Below are positions 1 to 7,147 of a stretch of DNA of 19,725 nt, piece by piece (position 1 is the stretch's first letter; the number at the start of each line of letters is the position of its first letter). Both the position numbers and the translations under genes were made by a program. Source of the stretch: Candidatus Staskawiczbacteria bacterium (GTDB lineage Bacteria > Patescibacteriota > Minisyncoccia > Minisyncoccales > Staskawiczbacteraceae); assembly GCA_016866675.1 (NCBI GenBank), contig VGLO01000010.1:1-19725 (forward strand), in the 5' to 3' direction. The notes under the pieces were generated by a model. That model had not been told where the DNA came from and made no database searches. It worked only from the letters and a program-made list of their open reading frames with translations.

Positions 1-237
1 TAAGTTTTTTTTATAGTACATAAAAGCCAGCCAATAAACAGTCCATTTATTTCCAAGTCTTATTATCTTGTAACCATCAATAATTTCCTCATTTTGACAG
101 TCTTTAAATCCAGCCACTAAAAGTATTACCTCATGACCTTCATCTGAAAGTTTTTTTATAAGTCCTTCATTAACTTTTTCTGCTCCACCAGAGGTTGGAT
201 TTTTTAGGTCTTTGAAGGTAAGCCAAAGAATTTTCAT
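1..237 (-). CDS. Glycosyltransferase family 4 (GT-B fold), N-terminal 79 residues only
   Basis: This is the 5' end of a gene running off the left edge. Reverse translation from the ATG at 237 gives a protein starting MKILWLTFKDLKNP, followed by SGGAE and then a helix ending LSDEGHEVILLV. A short beta strand, a Pro/Gly-rich loop with GGAE and a helix ending in GHEV is the usual start of GT4 sugar-nucleotide transferases, which build cell-surface glycans on the cytoplasmic side. The acceptor and donor cannot be told from this part, and the donor-binding C-terminal half is outside the window. The start codon directly follows the TAA of the upstream glycosyltransferase gene (TAAATG), so the two are almost certainly co-transcribed and translationally coupled. 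No Shine-Dalgarno sequence is visible. Family call fairly sure; exact activity unknown. Confidence 0.82.
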   Translation of the reverse strand, partial: MKILWLTFKDLKNPTSGGAEKVNEGLIKKLSDEGHEVILLVAGFKDCQNEEIIDGYKIIRLGNKWTVYWLAFMYYKKNL

Positions 238-1185
238 TTAAATATTTTTACTCTTTTTTATTACATAAAGAGGTCTGTTTGTTACTTCAATTTGTATATT
301 TCCAATATACAAAGCTATTAAACCAAGGCAAATAAGTAAAATACCCATTAAAAATAGTATAAAAACCGCCAGTATTGCAATTCCAGAAAACTTCAAACCC
401 AAGGGATCGTTTAAAATATATTTTTCTATAATAATAAAAATTCCTAGTAAAACCGAGAAAAATGTAATAAATATACCCAAGTATCCAGCTAATTTTAATG
501 GAATCATACTGTGGGTCACAAAAGAAGATGCAGTTAGCTTAAGTTTTTTTAAAAAACCATATTTAGCCTTTCCTGCATTTCTAATATTTGCATCAAATTG
601 TATGTAGTCCTTTTTAAAGCCCATCCAATCCAAAATTCCTCTTGTAATACGCTGTCTCTCAGTAAATTTATTGAATTCATCAATAACCTTTCTATCAATT
701 AACCTAAAATCAGTTGCTTGTGGGGTAATTTTTGTGTCACCCATTAAGTTAATTAGGGTATAAAAAGCACTTGATCCTATTTTTTTGATGAGACTTTCTC
801 CTACATTTTTATTTCTTATGCCAATAACCATCTCTGCTCCCATTTCCCATTTTTGAATAAAATCAGGAATTAATTCTATGGGGTGCTGAAGATCGGCATC
901 AATAATTATGGCTGAGTTGCCCCGCATGATGTGTAGGCCAGCTGACGTAGCAGACTCTTTACCAAAATTTCTTGAAAATTCTAAATATCTTATTTGTTGA
1001 TCATTGTGAGAAATTTCTTCTAAAATAACTGAGCTTTTGTCGGTACTTCCATCATTAATAAAGATAATTTCGTAATTGTATCCTATATTTTTCAAGGTGG
1101 ATGTTAAATTATTATAAAGTAGAGGAATATTATCTTCCTCATTATAGATAGGAACAATTATAGATATGATTTTTTTATCAGTCAT
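238..1185 (-). CDS. Family 2 glycosyltransferase, GtrB/DPM1-like polyprenyl-phosphate sugar transferase
   Basis: The 315-residue protein has a GT-A catalytic domain and two C-terminal membrane helices, the layout of GtrB/DPM1-like enzymes that move a sugar from a nucleotide donor to undecaprenyl (or dolichyl) phosphate. Visible motifs: IIVPIYNEEDN at about 9-19, FINDGSTDKS at 42-51 (nucleotide binding), DADLQHP at 96-102 (the metal-binding DXD-type site) and RQRITRGILDWMGF at 177-190, conserved in this subgroup. Hydrophobic segments lie at about 231-254 and 265-295. It overlaps the upstream flippase gene by 8 bp and abuts the downstream GT4 gene, so the three form one operon. The lipid-linked sugar is probably used for glycan decoration or flipped outside. 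The sugar identity cannot be read from the sequence. Confidence 0.9.
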   Translation of the reverse strand: MTDKKIISIIVPIYNEEDNIPLLYNNLTSTLKNIGYNYEIIFINDGSTDKSSVILEEISHNDQQIRYLEFSRNFGKESATSAGLHIMRGNSAIIIDADLQHPIELIPDFIQKWEMGAEMVIGIRNKNVGESLIKKIGSSAFYTLINLMGDTKITPQATDFRLIDRKVIDEFNKFTERQRITRGILDWMGFKKDYIQFDANIRNAGKAKYGFLKKLKLTASSFVTHSMIPLKLAGYLGIFITFFSVLLGIFIIIEKYILNDPLGLKFSGIAILAVFILFLMGILLICLGLIALYIGNIQIEVTNRPLYVIKKSKNI

Positions 1186-2494
1186 TAATTATTGTGCCAA
1201 ATAAATTAAACTCTGGTTTATATTTTGTGTTTAGTGGTTTGATTGACACATGATTCATTATAAAGGCTGATATATAGCCAAATGTAAAAGAAATATTTAT
1301 TGACCAAATTATACTCTTAATATCATTATGAAAAAGATAAACTCCAAGCGTCATTATAAAAAGTGTAAAAGCTAAAATGTAAGATATCTTAAATTTATGG
1401 CTTGCGTATGCAACATTAGACTCTAATGATAGCAAAGATAAAAGTAGTGCCATTAAAGCAAAATTCCACAGAAGGCTAGAAAACTCTACATATTTTTGTC
1501 CAAAAGAAACAAAAACTATATATTCTGAAAAAAATAAACAGAAAATTATACCTAAAATTCCAACTGACAAGATAATTCTATATGGCTTTAAAATTACATC
1601 CCAAGGTGATTTTTTTGAGTTAGATGAGTATATTTTAGGAAGTGCAATAGCAATAATAATTGAGTTTATCCAGAAAATTGCCTTGCCTATTATACTTAAT
1701 GCTCCAAAATATCCAGTAATCTCGGTACTTGTAAATATTTTTACTAGTAAAACATCAAAATTTAGTATTAGGGCAATTAAAGATGAAAAAACAAATGTGG
1801 GAACAATTATTTTTTTAAAGTTAATATTGGGAAAATATTCTTTCCAATCTTTTTTAATTTCTGTTGAATTTTTACTTAAAATTCTTTTTTTTGCCAAGTA
1901 ATAAGAGGCCAAAAGTGATGATATTGAAGCAATTAAAATTGCTATTACAACCATATGGGCTTTGATAAAAATTACTGCAATAAAAAATCCAAAGACCAAC
2001 TTAGTAAGTGCCCCCAGGACAGAGGATATATTTAGTGACAAAAAATCCTCCCAACCAGCCAAGTTTCCCATATAAACACTACTAAGTAAGCCTATATATG
2101 AAGCCAAAATTATTAAAAATAGTCCCAAAAAACTATTAAGATTTAAGAAGTTAAATAATATTGGTGAAGTAAAGACTAAACAGGCAAAAATAAAAAATGA
2201 TATTCTTATTGTATGACTTGTTATAAACTTTATAAATTCTCTGTTTGATTTATAGTCCCTGTTTTTTGCAATTACAGAAGAATATTTTACAACAAGATAG
2301 GATAAAGCTGACCCAAGTATTGCAAGAATTGAATAAATAGCAATAAGACTTTGTAGTTCTCCATATTCATAAACTGAAAGATGTCTGGATATTAAAAAAT
2401 GAAAAGCATATCCCATTACCCCTACAAGTAGTGAGCCTATAAGATATATAAAACTATCTTTTATAAATTTATCCTTTAGAAAACTTATTATCAT
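1178..2494 (-). CDS. Polysaccharide/oligosaccharide flippase (Wzx-like, MOP superfamily)
   Basis: The 438-residue protein is almost wholly hydrophobic, with about 12 membrane segments spread over its length. It opens with KDSFIYLIGSLLVGVMGYAF, then SRHLSVYEYGELQSL. The 'YEYGELQSL' type loop after the first helix is typical of Wzx/MurJ-type polysaccharide exporters, which flip lipid-linked glycans across the membrane. The length fits the family (about 400-500). It is the first gene of the leftward operon: a promoter (TTGAAA, 17 bp, TAGAAT) lies just upstream, and its 3' end overlaps the glycosyltransferase gene by 8 bp. The stop is TGA followed at once by TAA. Function within the family (O-antigen-like, teichuronic-like or other glycan) is not visible, because the linked polymerase and other enzymes lie outside the window. 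Confidence 0.85.
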   Translation of the reverse strand: MIISFLKDKFIKDSFIYLIGSLLVGVMGYAFHFLISRHLSVYEYGELQSLIAIYSILAILGSALSYLVVKYSSVIAKNRDYKSNREFIKFITSHTIRISFFIFACLVFTSPILFNFLNLNSFLGLFLIILASYIGLLSSVYMGNLAGWEDFLSLNISSVLGALTKLVFGFFIAVIFIKAHMVVIAILIASISSLLASYYLAKKRILSKNSTEIKKDWKEYFPNINFKKIIVPTFVFSSLIALILNFDVLLVKIFTSTEITGYFGALSIIGKAIFWINSIIIAIALPKIYSSNSKKSPWDVILKPYRIILSVGILGIIFCLFFSEYIVFVSFGQKYVEFSSLLWNFALMALLLSLLSLESNVAYASHKFKISYILAFTLFIMTLGVYLFHNDIKSIIWSINISFTFGYISAFIMNHVSIKPLNTKYKPEFNLFGTIIND

Positions 2495-2526
2495 AACTTA
2501 GTTGGTTAGAGAGAATATATTGTGTC

Positions 2527-2555
2527 ATTCTAGCTTTTATCATGGTTTTTTTCAA
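2527..2555 (-). promoter_or_regulatory. Sigma-70-type promoter of the glycan operon
   Basis: On the minus strand, TTGAAA (2550-2555) and TAGAAT (2527-2532) are separated by 17 bp, giving a start near 2520 and a leader of about 25 nt before the flippase ATG at 2494. The match is good and the position right. The surrounding A+T richness means chance matches are possible. Confidence 0.55.
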
Positions 2556-2602
2556 TCAATAAAAAAAAGCACATACGTAGGTTTTTAATTGAAAAAAAAT
2601 AT

Positions 2603-3424
2603 TCAATAATTGGTGGTTTCATTAAAAAATAAAACATCAAATGCCCCAATAGTTTTATCTTTGTTAATGTATTTTCTTCCAATTTCAACAATCCTTATGC
2701 TAGGTATGTTAGTACTTAGAAATGTTATTAATTCAATAACATTTCCTAAAGATTTTCTATTGGCACTAGCCTCAACAAGAATATATTTTGATTTTTTTAG
2801 CACATGTATTCCTGTTTTTAAAACATCCAATTCAGTCCCCTCAGTATCTATTTTAAGTAAATCAATAGATTTCTCATTTTTAATTTCTTCAACTTCATCA
2901 AGTCCAATTGTACGCACCATTTCTTTTTTGGCATCAATATCACTTTGCATGGCTGAATTCAAAAGACTTGTCTCTTTTGATATGTACATTGTCATATCTC
3001 TTTGGCTTGAAATAGCCAAGTTATAGACATAATTAGGACTATTTTGCTTTAATACCTCAAAGGTACTTTTTATCGGCTCAAAGCTATATACTCTATAAGC
3101 CTTAATGAATTTTTTGCAAAAAAAATTAAATTGACCAATATTTGCACCAATATCAATAATAACTGAATCAGGTTTTATAAACTTAGCAAGAAATGCATGA
3201 TCAACATAAATATTTTGCAAAAAAGCTGGTTCAAATTTATCATTATAAAAAAAGCTTTCTCCTAAAATATTTACATGGGATTTTCCAGCAGTAAAGCCAA
3301 TAGTATAGTTTTTTGAAATAGTATAATATTTTTTTAATATAAATTCCAACTTGTAATAGGGGTTAATTTTGGGGATAATTAAAAACCTAATATCTAATAT
3401 TAAAGATTTTAAAAATAGAATCAT
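2603..3424 (-). CDS. FkbM-family SAM-dependent methyltransferase
   Basis: With the ATG at 3424 the product is 273 residues. A TTG three codons upstream (3433) is in frame, but I prefer the ATG. The Rossmann methyltransferase core is clear: VIIDIGANIGQFNFF at about 88-102 (glycine-rich SAM motif), VYSFEPIKSTFEVLKQN at 112-128 (acidic residue of motif II; 'FEP' is the family hallmark) and IDLLKIDTEGTELDVLKTG at 187-205, the FkbM signature around 'KIDTEG'. FkbM enzymes O-methylate sugars or small metabolites, so methylation of a surface glycan made by the neighbouring operon is a reasonable inference. The gene has its own promoter and no SD sequence. The first 20 residues are hydrophobic and might associate with the membrane. 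The stop is TGA. Confidence 0.88.
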   Translation of the reverse strand: MILFLKSLILDIRFLIIPKINPYYKLEFILKKYYTISKNYTIGFTAGKSHVNILGESFFYNDKFEPAFLQNIYVDHAFLAKFIKPDSVIIDIGANIGQFNFFCKKFIKAYRVYSFEPIKSTFEVLKQNSPNYVYNLAISSQRDMTMYISKETSLLNSAMQSDIDAKKEMVRTIGLDEVEEIKNEKSIDLLKIDTEGTELDVLKTGIHVLKKSKYILVEASANRKSLGNVIELITFLSTNIPSIRIVEIGRKYINKDKTIGAFDVLFFNETTNY

Positions 3425-3445
3425 AAAAAGCAATAGATTTTAGGT

Positions 3446-3474
3446 ATTTTAACGCTTATAAAGTTTTTTTTCAA
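3446..3474 (-). promoter_or_regulatory. Promoter of the FkbM methyltransferase gene
   Basis: On the minus strand, TTGAAA (3469-3474) and TAAAAT (3446-3451) are spaced by 17 bp. The layout and -35 sequence match the flippase promoter at 2527-2555. The leader would be about 15 nt. Confidence 0.5.
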
Positions 3475-3497
3475 TTAAAAAACAAATTCTTGCAATA

Positions 3498-3526
3498 TTT
3501 ACAATATTATTTTTATGGTGTAATAT
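3498..3526 (+). promoter_or_regulatory. Promoter of tRNA-Lys
   Basis: TTTACA (3498-3503), 17 bp, TAATAT (3521-3526). The predicted start is near 3533, ten bases before the mature tRNA 5' end, a normal distance for a tRNA precursor. Confidence 0.5.
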
Positions 3527-3542
3527 TCTAATATACTAATGA

Positions 3543-3615
3543 GCCTCCATAGCTCAATTGGCAGAGCAGGTGCCTTTTAAGCACTTGGTTCCAGGTTCGA
3601 GTCCTGGTGGAGGCA
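3543..3615 (+). tRNA. tRNA-Lys (anticodon UUU)
   Basis: A 73-nt cloverleaf folds cleanly. The acceptor stem is GCCTCCA with TGGAGGC, followed by discriminator A at 3615. The D arm has GCTC/GAGC. The anticodon stem GGTGC/GCACT (one G-U pair) closes the loop CTTTTAA, so positions 34-36 are TTT, which read lysine AAA/AAG. The variable region is TGGTT and the T arm is CCAGG-TTCGAGT-CCTGG. CCA is not encoded and must be added after transcription. It lies opposite to its neighbours and has its own promoter and a terminator hairpin 10 bases downstream. Confidence 0.97.
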
Positions 3616-3622
3616 CAATAAA

Positions 3623-3650
3623 AAAACAGCCCAATTAATGGGCTGTTTTT
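3623..3650. terminator. Bidirectional terminator between tRNA-Lys and dnaJ
   Basis: ACAGCCC (3626-3632) pairs with GGGCTGT (3640-3646) across a 7-nt loop, with an A run on the left and a T run on the right. It works on paper for the plus-strand tRNA and for the minus-strand dnaJ, whose TAA (3649-3651) touches the hairpin. Confidence 0.85.
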
Positions 3651-4725
3651 ATAATCCTTCTTTCTGAAGTTCTTCTAGGAGTTGTTTTTGATGCTTGGTT
3701 ATCTTTTTTGGAGTTTTTATTTTTAGTTCAACAAACATGTTTCCCCTATTATTTGTTCCAAAGTGTGGGATTCCTTTTCCTGCAACTCTTAATACTTTTC
3801 CAGATTCAGTACCCTGTGGGACTTTTAATAGTATACTTGTTTTTTCTAGTGTTGGCACTTCAATTTCATCTCCTAGAATTGCTTGTGAATAAGAAATTTC
3901 TTGTGACACAAATATATCATCAGCCTTTCTCACAAATAACGGGTGCTTTTTAATAAAAACTCTCACATAAAGGTCGCCAGATGAGCCACCTCTCTTTCCG
4001 GCCTCACCTTTTCCTGGAAGTTCTATTATTTGATTGGTATCTATTCCAGAAGGTATCGTAAATTCAACTTCTTCATTTTTCTTTGCTCTGCCCTCTCCTC
4101 TACAAACATTACAAATTTTTTCAGGTTTTGTTCCATCTCCATTACAATCAGGACAAACAGTAAAAGCAGTGTAAGATCCTAATATAGTTCTTTTTACTTC
4201 CTGTACTTGGCCTTGTCCTCTGCACAAAACGCATTCCTTAATTTTTGTGCTTGGTTCAGCTCCATTGCCATGGCATCTGTGGCAAACAGATTGTTTTGAT
4301 AAGTTAATCTTTTTGTTAATAGGCTTTAATGTTTCTTCCAAAGAAATTTCCAAGTCAACCTGAACATCTCCTCCTCTCTTAATATCTTTTTTAGTTGTTC
4401 TTCTGGCTCCTCCTCCAAAGCTAAAAAAGTTTTCAAAAACATCTCCTAGGTCCTCAAAGTCAAAATTAGCGTTTTGATTCTGCCATGACCAATTAAAGTC
4501 ACCCCCTCCTCCAGATCCCATATTCTCAAATCCTTGACCAAATTGATCATACTGTTGGCGTTTTTTTGCATCTGAAAGCACCTGATACGCTTCATTTATC
4601 TCTTTGAATTTCTTTTCATCTCCACCTTTGTCTGGGTGGTACTTATGAGCCAATCTGTGGAAGGCTTTTTTTATCTCGTCTGGAGTTGCCGTCTTTGCAA
4701 CACCTAAGACTTCATAATAATCCAT
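3649..4725 (-). CDS. dnaJ: Chaperone DnaJ (Hsp40), type I
   Basis: The co-chaperone delivers unfolded clients to DnaK and stimulates its ATPase. The start is the ATG at 4725, giving MDYYEVLGV, the canonical J-domain beginning. The frame stays open 20 codons further up to 4785, but that stretch has no J-domain character and holds an inverted repeat. Domains in the 358-residue protein: J domain about 1-65 with HPD in 'HKYHPDKGG'; Gly/Phe-rich linker with GSGGGG; zinc-binding domain with four CxxCxGxG units (CHRCHGNG, CVLCRGQG, CPDCNGDG, CNVCRGEG); then the two beta-rich client-binding domains. All key residues are present and the length is slightly short but normal. It is the last gene of the heat-shock cluster, 113 bp after dnaK. 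No SD sequence is seen before the ATG. Confidence 0.97.
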   Translation of the reverse strand: MDYYEVLGVAKTATPDEIKKAFHRLAHKYHPDKGGDEKKFKEINEAYQVLSDAKKRQQYDQFGQGFENMGSGGGGDFNWSWQNQNANFDFEDLGDVFENFFSFGGGARRTTKKDIKRGGDVQVDLEISLEETLKPINKKINLSKQSVCHRCHGNGAEPSTKIKECVLCRGQGQVQEVKRTILGSYTAFTVCPDCNGDGTKPEKICNVCRGEGRAKKNEEVEFTIPSGIDTNQIIELPGKGEAGKRGGSSGDLYVRVFIKKHPLFVRKADDIFVSQEISYSQAILGDEIEVPTLEKTSILLKVPQGTESGKVLRVAGKGIPHFGTNNRGNMFVELKIKTPKKITKHQKQLLEELQKEGL

Positions 4726-4760
4726 GAATTTGTGGAGTAAAGCGAGGAAATTCACCTCGG

Positions 4761-4798
4761 AAATGAAGCTGAAATATAAATACATTGTGGCTTCATTT
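4761..4798. repeat. Perfect 9-bp inverted repeat in the dnaK-dnaJ gap
   Basis: AAATGAAGC (4761-4769) and GCTTCATTT (4790-4798) are exact reverse complements 20 nt apart. A second, smaller stem CGAGG/CCTCG follows at 4743-4759, towards dnaJ. In the dnaK-dnaJ transcript both would fold just upstream of the dnaJ start. Neither is followed by a U run, so a processing or translation-control hairpin is more likely than a terminator. Confidence 0.5.
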
Positions 4799-4838
4799 AC
4801 GCTGGATAACTTGCTTTATTATATATAAAATTTTTAGA

Positions 4839-6752
4839 CTATTTCTTCTCCTTAAATTCTCCTTCGTCAGCTTCCTGCCCTGAGCCTGTCGAAGGGTTGG
4901 GCTCATCTTTCTTTTCAGAGTTATTTTGTCCCGACTCCGGAGGAGTCGCGGATCCTCGATTGATGTCTTGCATCAATCGGGACATCACATCTGACAACTC
5001 TTTTGTTTTTGCTTTTATTTCTTCTACATTATCAGTTTTCTGTGCATCCTTCAATACTGTAATTTTAGACTCTGCATCTTTTTTCATATCTACATTTACC
5101 TTGTCTCCTGCATCCTTTAAGGTTTTTTCTGACGTATAAATTACTTGCTCAGCTAAATTCTTTGCCTCAATAGATTCTTGTTTCTTTTTATCTTCAGCGG
5201 CATGAATTTCTGCATCTTTTTTCATTTTTTCAACTTCTTCTTTTGAAATTCCGCCTGACCCCTCAATTTTAATTGATTGGGACTTCCCTGTTGCCTTGTC
5301 TTTGGCTGAAACATTTAAAATTCCATTAGCATCGATATCAAAAGATACTTCAATTTGCGGAGTTCCTCGTGGAGCTGGCGGAATTCCATCAAGCATAAAC
5401 CTGCCAAGCGTTTTGTTGTCACTAGCCATTGGTCTTTCTCCTTGCAATACATGAATTTCAACGGAAGGCTGACTATCAGCGGCTGTTGAAAAGATTTGTG
5501 TTTTTGCTGTTGGTACAGTTGTGTTTTTTGGTATTAAAATAGTGTTTACTGATCCCATTGTTTCAATTCCAAGCGACAATGGAGTCACATCCAAAAGTAA
5601 AACGTCTTTTACATTTCCTTGCATAATTCCCCCCTGAGTAGCTGCTCCAATTGCTACAACCTCATCTGGATTTACCTCTTTATTTGGCTCTTTACCAAAA
5701 AGCTTTTTTACTTCTTCAATAATCTTTGGCATTCTTGTTTGTCCTCCCACCATAACCACTTCATTAATCTGATTGGCTTCTAAGTTAGCCTCTTTTAACG
5801 TTTGCTTAACCAAATCAATTGATTTTTCAATGTAGTTGTTAACCAGAGACTCAAATTGAGCTCTGCTTATCTTGTATAGCAAATGCTTTGGTCCATCTGA
5901 CCCAGAGGTAATAAACGGTAAATTAATTTCTGTTTCCATTGAGCTGGATAACTCAATTTTTGCTTTTTCAGCTGATTCTTTAATTCTTTGCAAAGCTAAA
6001 TTATCTTTTTGTAAATCAATTCCGTTATCTTTTTTAAATTCACTGACAATCCATTCCATTAGCTTCTGGTCAAAATCATCTCCTCCAAGGTGTGTGTCTC
6101 CTCCGGTTGCCTTTACTTCAATGGTATCGGCCCCAACATCTAAAATAGAAATATCAAATGTTCCTCCTCCAAAGTCATAGACAATAATTTTTTCATCTTT
6201 CTTTTTATTGAGTCCGTATGCTAAAGCCGCCGCCGTTGGCTCGTTAATTACACGCTTTACATCAAATCCGGCAATCTCTCCTGCAATTTTAGTTGCTTTT
6301 CTTTGGGAATCATCAAAGTAGGCTGGTACGGTAATAATTGCCTCTGTAATTGTTTCACCAAGTTTAGCTTCTGCATCAGCTTTTAGTTTTTGTAAAATCA
6401 TGGCAGAAATTTCAGCAGGGTTTAACCACCTATCGCCCATTTTAACATCTACGCCACCGTCTGAAGATTCCCTAATTTCATAAGGTAGGTTTTTCCTGTC
6501 TTTTTGAACTTCAGCATCAGAAAATTTTCTTCCAATTAATCTTTTGACGGAAAAAATAGTGTTGTGTGGGTTTGTGACAGCTTGGCGCTTGGCCAAAACA
6601 CCAACTACTCGCTCTCCTGCTTTAGAGATTGCTACAATTGAAGGAGTTGTGCGTGCTCCCTCTTTATTTTCAATAATTTTTGGCTCACCATTTTCTACAA
6701 CTGACATTGCAGAATTGGTTGTACCCAAGTCTATACCTAATATTTTTGACAT
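4839..6752 (-). CDS. dnaK: Chaperone DnaK (Hsp70)
   Basis: ATP-driven chaperone that binds exposed hydrophobic segments. The start is the ATG at 6752 (MSKILGIDLGTTNSAM); a TTG three codons upstream also stays open. The 637-residue protein has the phosphate-1 motif GIDLGTTNS at the N terminus, IINEPTAAALAYGL, VYDFGGGTFDISIL (phosphate 2), VVMVGGQTRMPKI, the interdomain linker DVLLLDVTPLSLG, the substrate-binding beta domain and a helical lid. The tail is odd: the last 45 residues or so include GSATPPESG and NPSTGSGQE, each encoded by a palindromic DNA element (separate entries), before a normal acidic EGEFKEKK end. It sits between the DUF3467 gene and dnaJ. The leader contains a long A+T-rich inverted repeat. 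Stop is TAG. Confidence 0.98.
   Translation of the reverse strand: MSKILGIDLGTTNSAMSVVENGEPKIIENKEGARTTPSIVAISKAGERVVGVLAKRQAVTNPHNTIFSVKRLIGRKFSDAEVQKDRKNLPYEIRESSDGGVDVKMGDRWLNPAEISAMILQKLKADAEAKLGETITEAIITVPAYFDDSQRKATKIAGEIAGFDVKRVINEPTAAALAYGLNKKKDEKIIVYDFGGGTFDISILDVGADTIEVKATGGDTHLGGDDFDQKLMEWIVSEFKKDNGIDLQKDNLALQRIKESAEKAKIELSSSMETEINLPFITSGSDGPKHLLYKISRAQFESLVNNYIEKSIDLVKQTLKEANLEANQINEVVMVGGQTRMPKIIEEVKKLFGKEPNKEVNPDEVVAIGAATQGGIMQGNVKDVLLLDVTPLSLGIETMGSVNTILIPKNTTVPTAKTQIFSTAADSQPSVEIHVLQGERPMASDNKTLGRFMLDGIPPAPRGTPQIEVSFDIDANGILNVSAKDKATGKSQSIKIEGSGGISKEEVEKMKKDAEIHAAEDKKKQESIEAKNLAEQVIYTSEKTLKDAGDKVNVDMKKDAESKITVLKDAQKTDNVEEIKAKTKELSDVMSRLMQDINRGSATPPESGQNNSEKKDEPNPSTGSGQEADEGEFKEKK
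4878..4896. repeat. Short repeat of the CCTGAGCCTGTCGAAGG type inside dnaK
   Basis: Plus-strand CCCTGAGCCTGTCGAAGGG lies within the dnaK tail codons and is read as PSTGSGQ in the protein. I recognise this short semi-palindrome from memory as recurring in candidate-phylum genomes. It ends in CCCT/AGGG and is richer in G+C than the flanks. Only one copy is present in this window, so its repeat status here rests on recall rather than on the sequence. Confidence 0.5.
4928..4983. repeat. 56-bp palindromic element in the dnaK 3' coding end
   Basis: The ends GTCCCGA (4928-4934) and TCGGGAC (4977-4983) are exact inverted repeats. Inside are two further perfect hairpins: CGACTCC/GGAGTCG (4932-4938 with 4942-4948) and CGATTGATG/CATCAATCG (4957-4965 with 4971-4979, 5-nt loop). 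The first inner stem shares three bases with the outer arm, so the folds partly compete. The element is in frame and codes for SRLMQDINRGSATPPESG. It resembles a REP- or MITE-like insertion, although the SRLMQDI part also aligns plausibly with the normal end of the DnaK lid. Confidence 0.55.
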
Positions 6753-6834
6753 AATTTTCAATTTACAATTTTCAATTTTAGATCAATTTTCAATGAATTA
6801 ATTTTTAAACATTGAAAATGAAAAATTGAAAATC
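6753..6834. repeat. A+T-rich inverted repeat cluster in the dnaK leader
   Basis: Three plus-strand units of the form AATTTTCAAT (6753-6764, 6767-6779, 6785-6795) face two units ATTGAAAAT (6810-6820, 6822-6833). In the dnaK transcript (minus strand), the two upstream arms can pair with any of three downstream arms, the last ending 3 bases from the ATG. One local stem (CATTTTCAAT with ATTGAAAATG, 14-nt loop) competes with a longer fold of about 22 bp that would cover the ribosome-binding region. The units are real; a regulatory role is inferred. Confidence 0.55.
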
Positions 6835-6863
6835 TACATTATTTGGATTATTTTAATTATTTT

Positions 6864-7139
6864 TTAAAAGCCGATTTTATTTTCTTCTTGGCTCTGTTTT
6901 GGTATTTCCGGAAGTTGGGTTTTTATTTCACCAAACTGTTTTTCGTATTCCTTAATCTGTTTTTCTAAAAGCATAGATATTCTTTTGGCATGCTTTGGAG
7001 TTGCCGTAAACTGCCTGCCTTGATTCCCTGATGTAATTAAGAAGTTAAACCCCTCTTCGTTATACATCATATTTACCATGGTTATAAAGTAAATATTTGG
7101 GTCTAAATTGATATTGATTTGTTGCTGTTCTTTGTTCAT
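6864..7139 (-). CDS. DUF3467-like small protein in the heat-shock operon
   Basis: The 91-residue protein fits the DUF3467 pattern as I remember it: an N-terminal 'NLDPNIYFITMVNMMYNEEGFNFLI' strand pair, then TPKHAKRISMLLEKQIKEYEKQFGEI at about 47-72, very like the family's hallmark 'TP.HAK.L...L..N...YE..FGEI'. Family members are short, soluble and of unknown biochemical role. No signal peptide, membrane helix or catalytic motif is visible; the C terminus is polar and Gln/Lys-rich. It lies 8 bp after grpE and 111 bp before dnaK, same strand, so it is probably co-expressed with the chaperones. That suggests a role in protein quality control, but the sequence does not prove one. No SD sequence is seen. 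Confidence 0.8.
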   Translation of the reverse strand: MNKEQQQININLDPNIYFITMVNMMYNEEGFNFLITSGNQGRQFTATPKHAKRISMLLEKQIKEYEKQFGEIKTQLPEIPKQSQEENKIGF

Positions 7140-7147
7140 CTTTTATA

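Noticed and set aside
2556..2602. Terminator after the FkbM gene around the TACGTA palindrome and T run
   Set aside because: The stem is too short and A/T-rich to call, so how this transcript ends is unclear.
4726..4785. N-terminal 20-residue extension of DnaJ
   Set aside because: The J domain begins exactly at the ATG at 4725 as in other DnaJ proteins. The extension overlaps inverted repeats and has no family counterpart.
6753..6761. TTG start of DnaK three codons upstream
   Set aside because: MSKILGIDLGTTNS is the usual DnaK beginning and ATG is favoured over TTG. The upstream codons are part of the A+T-rich repeat.
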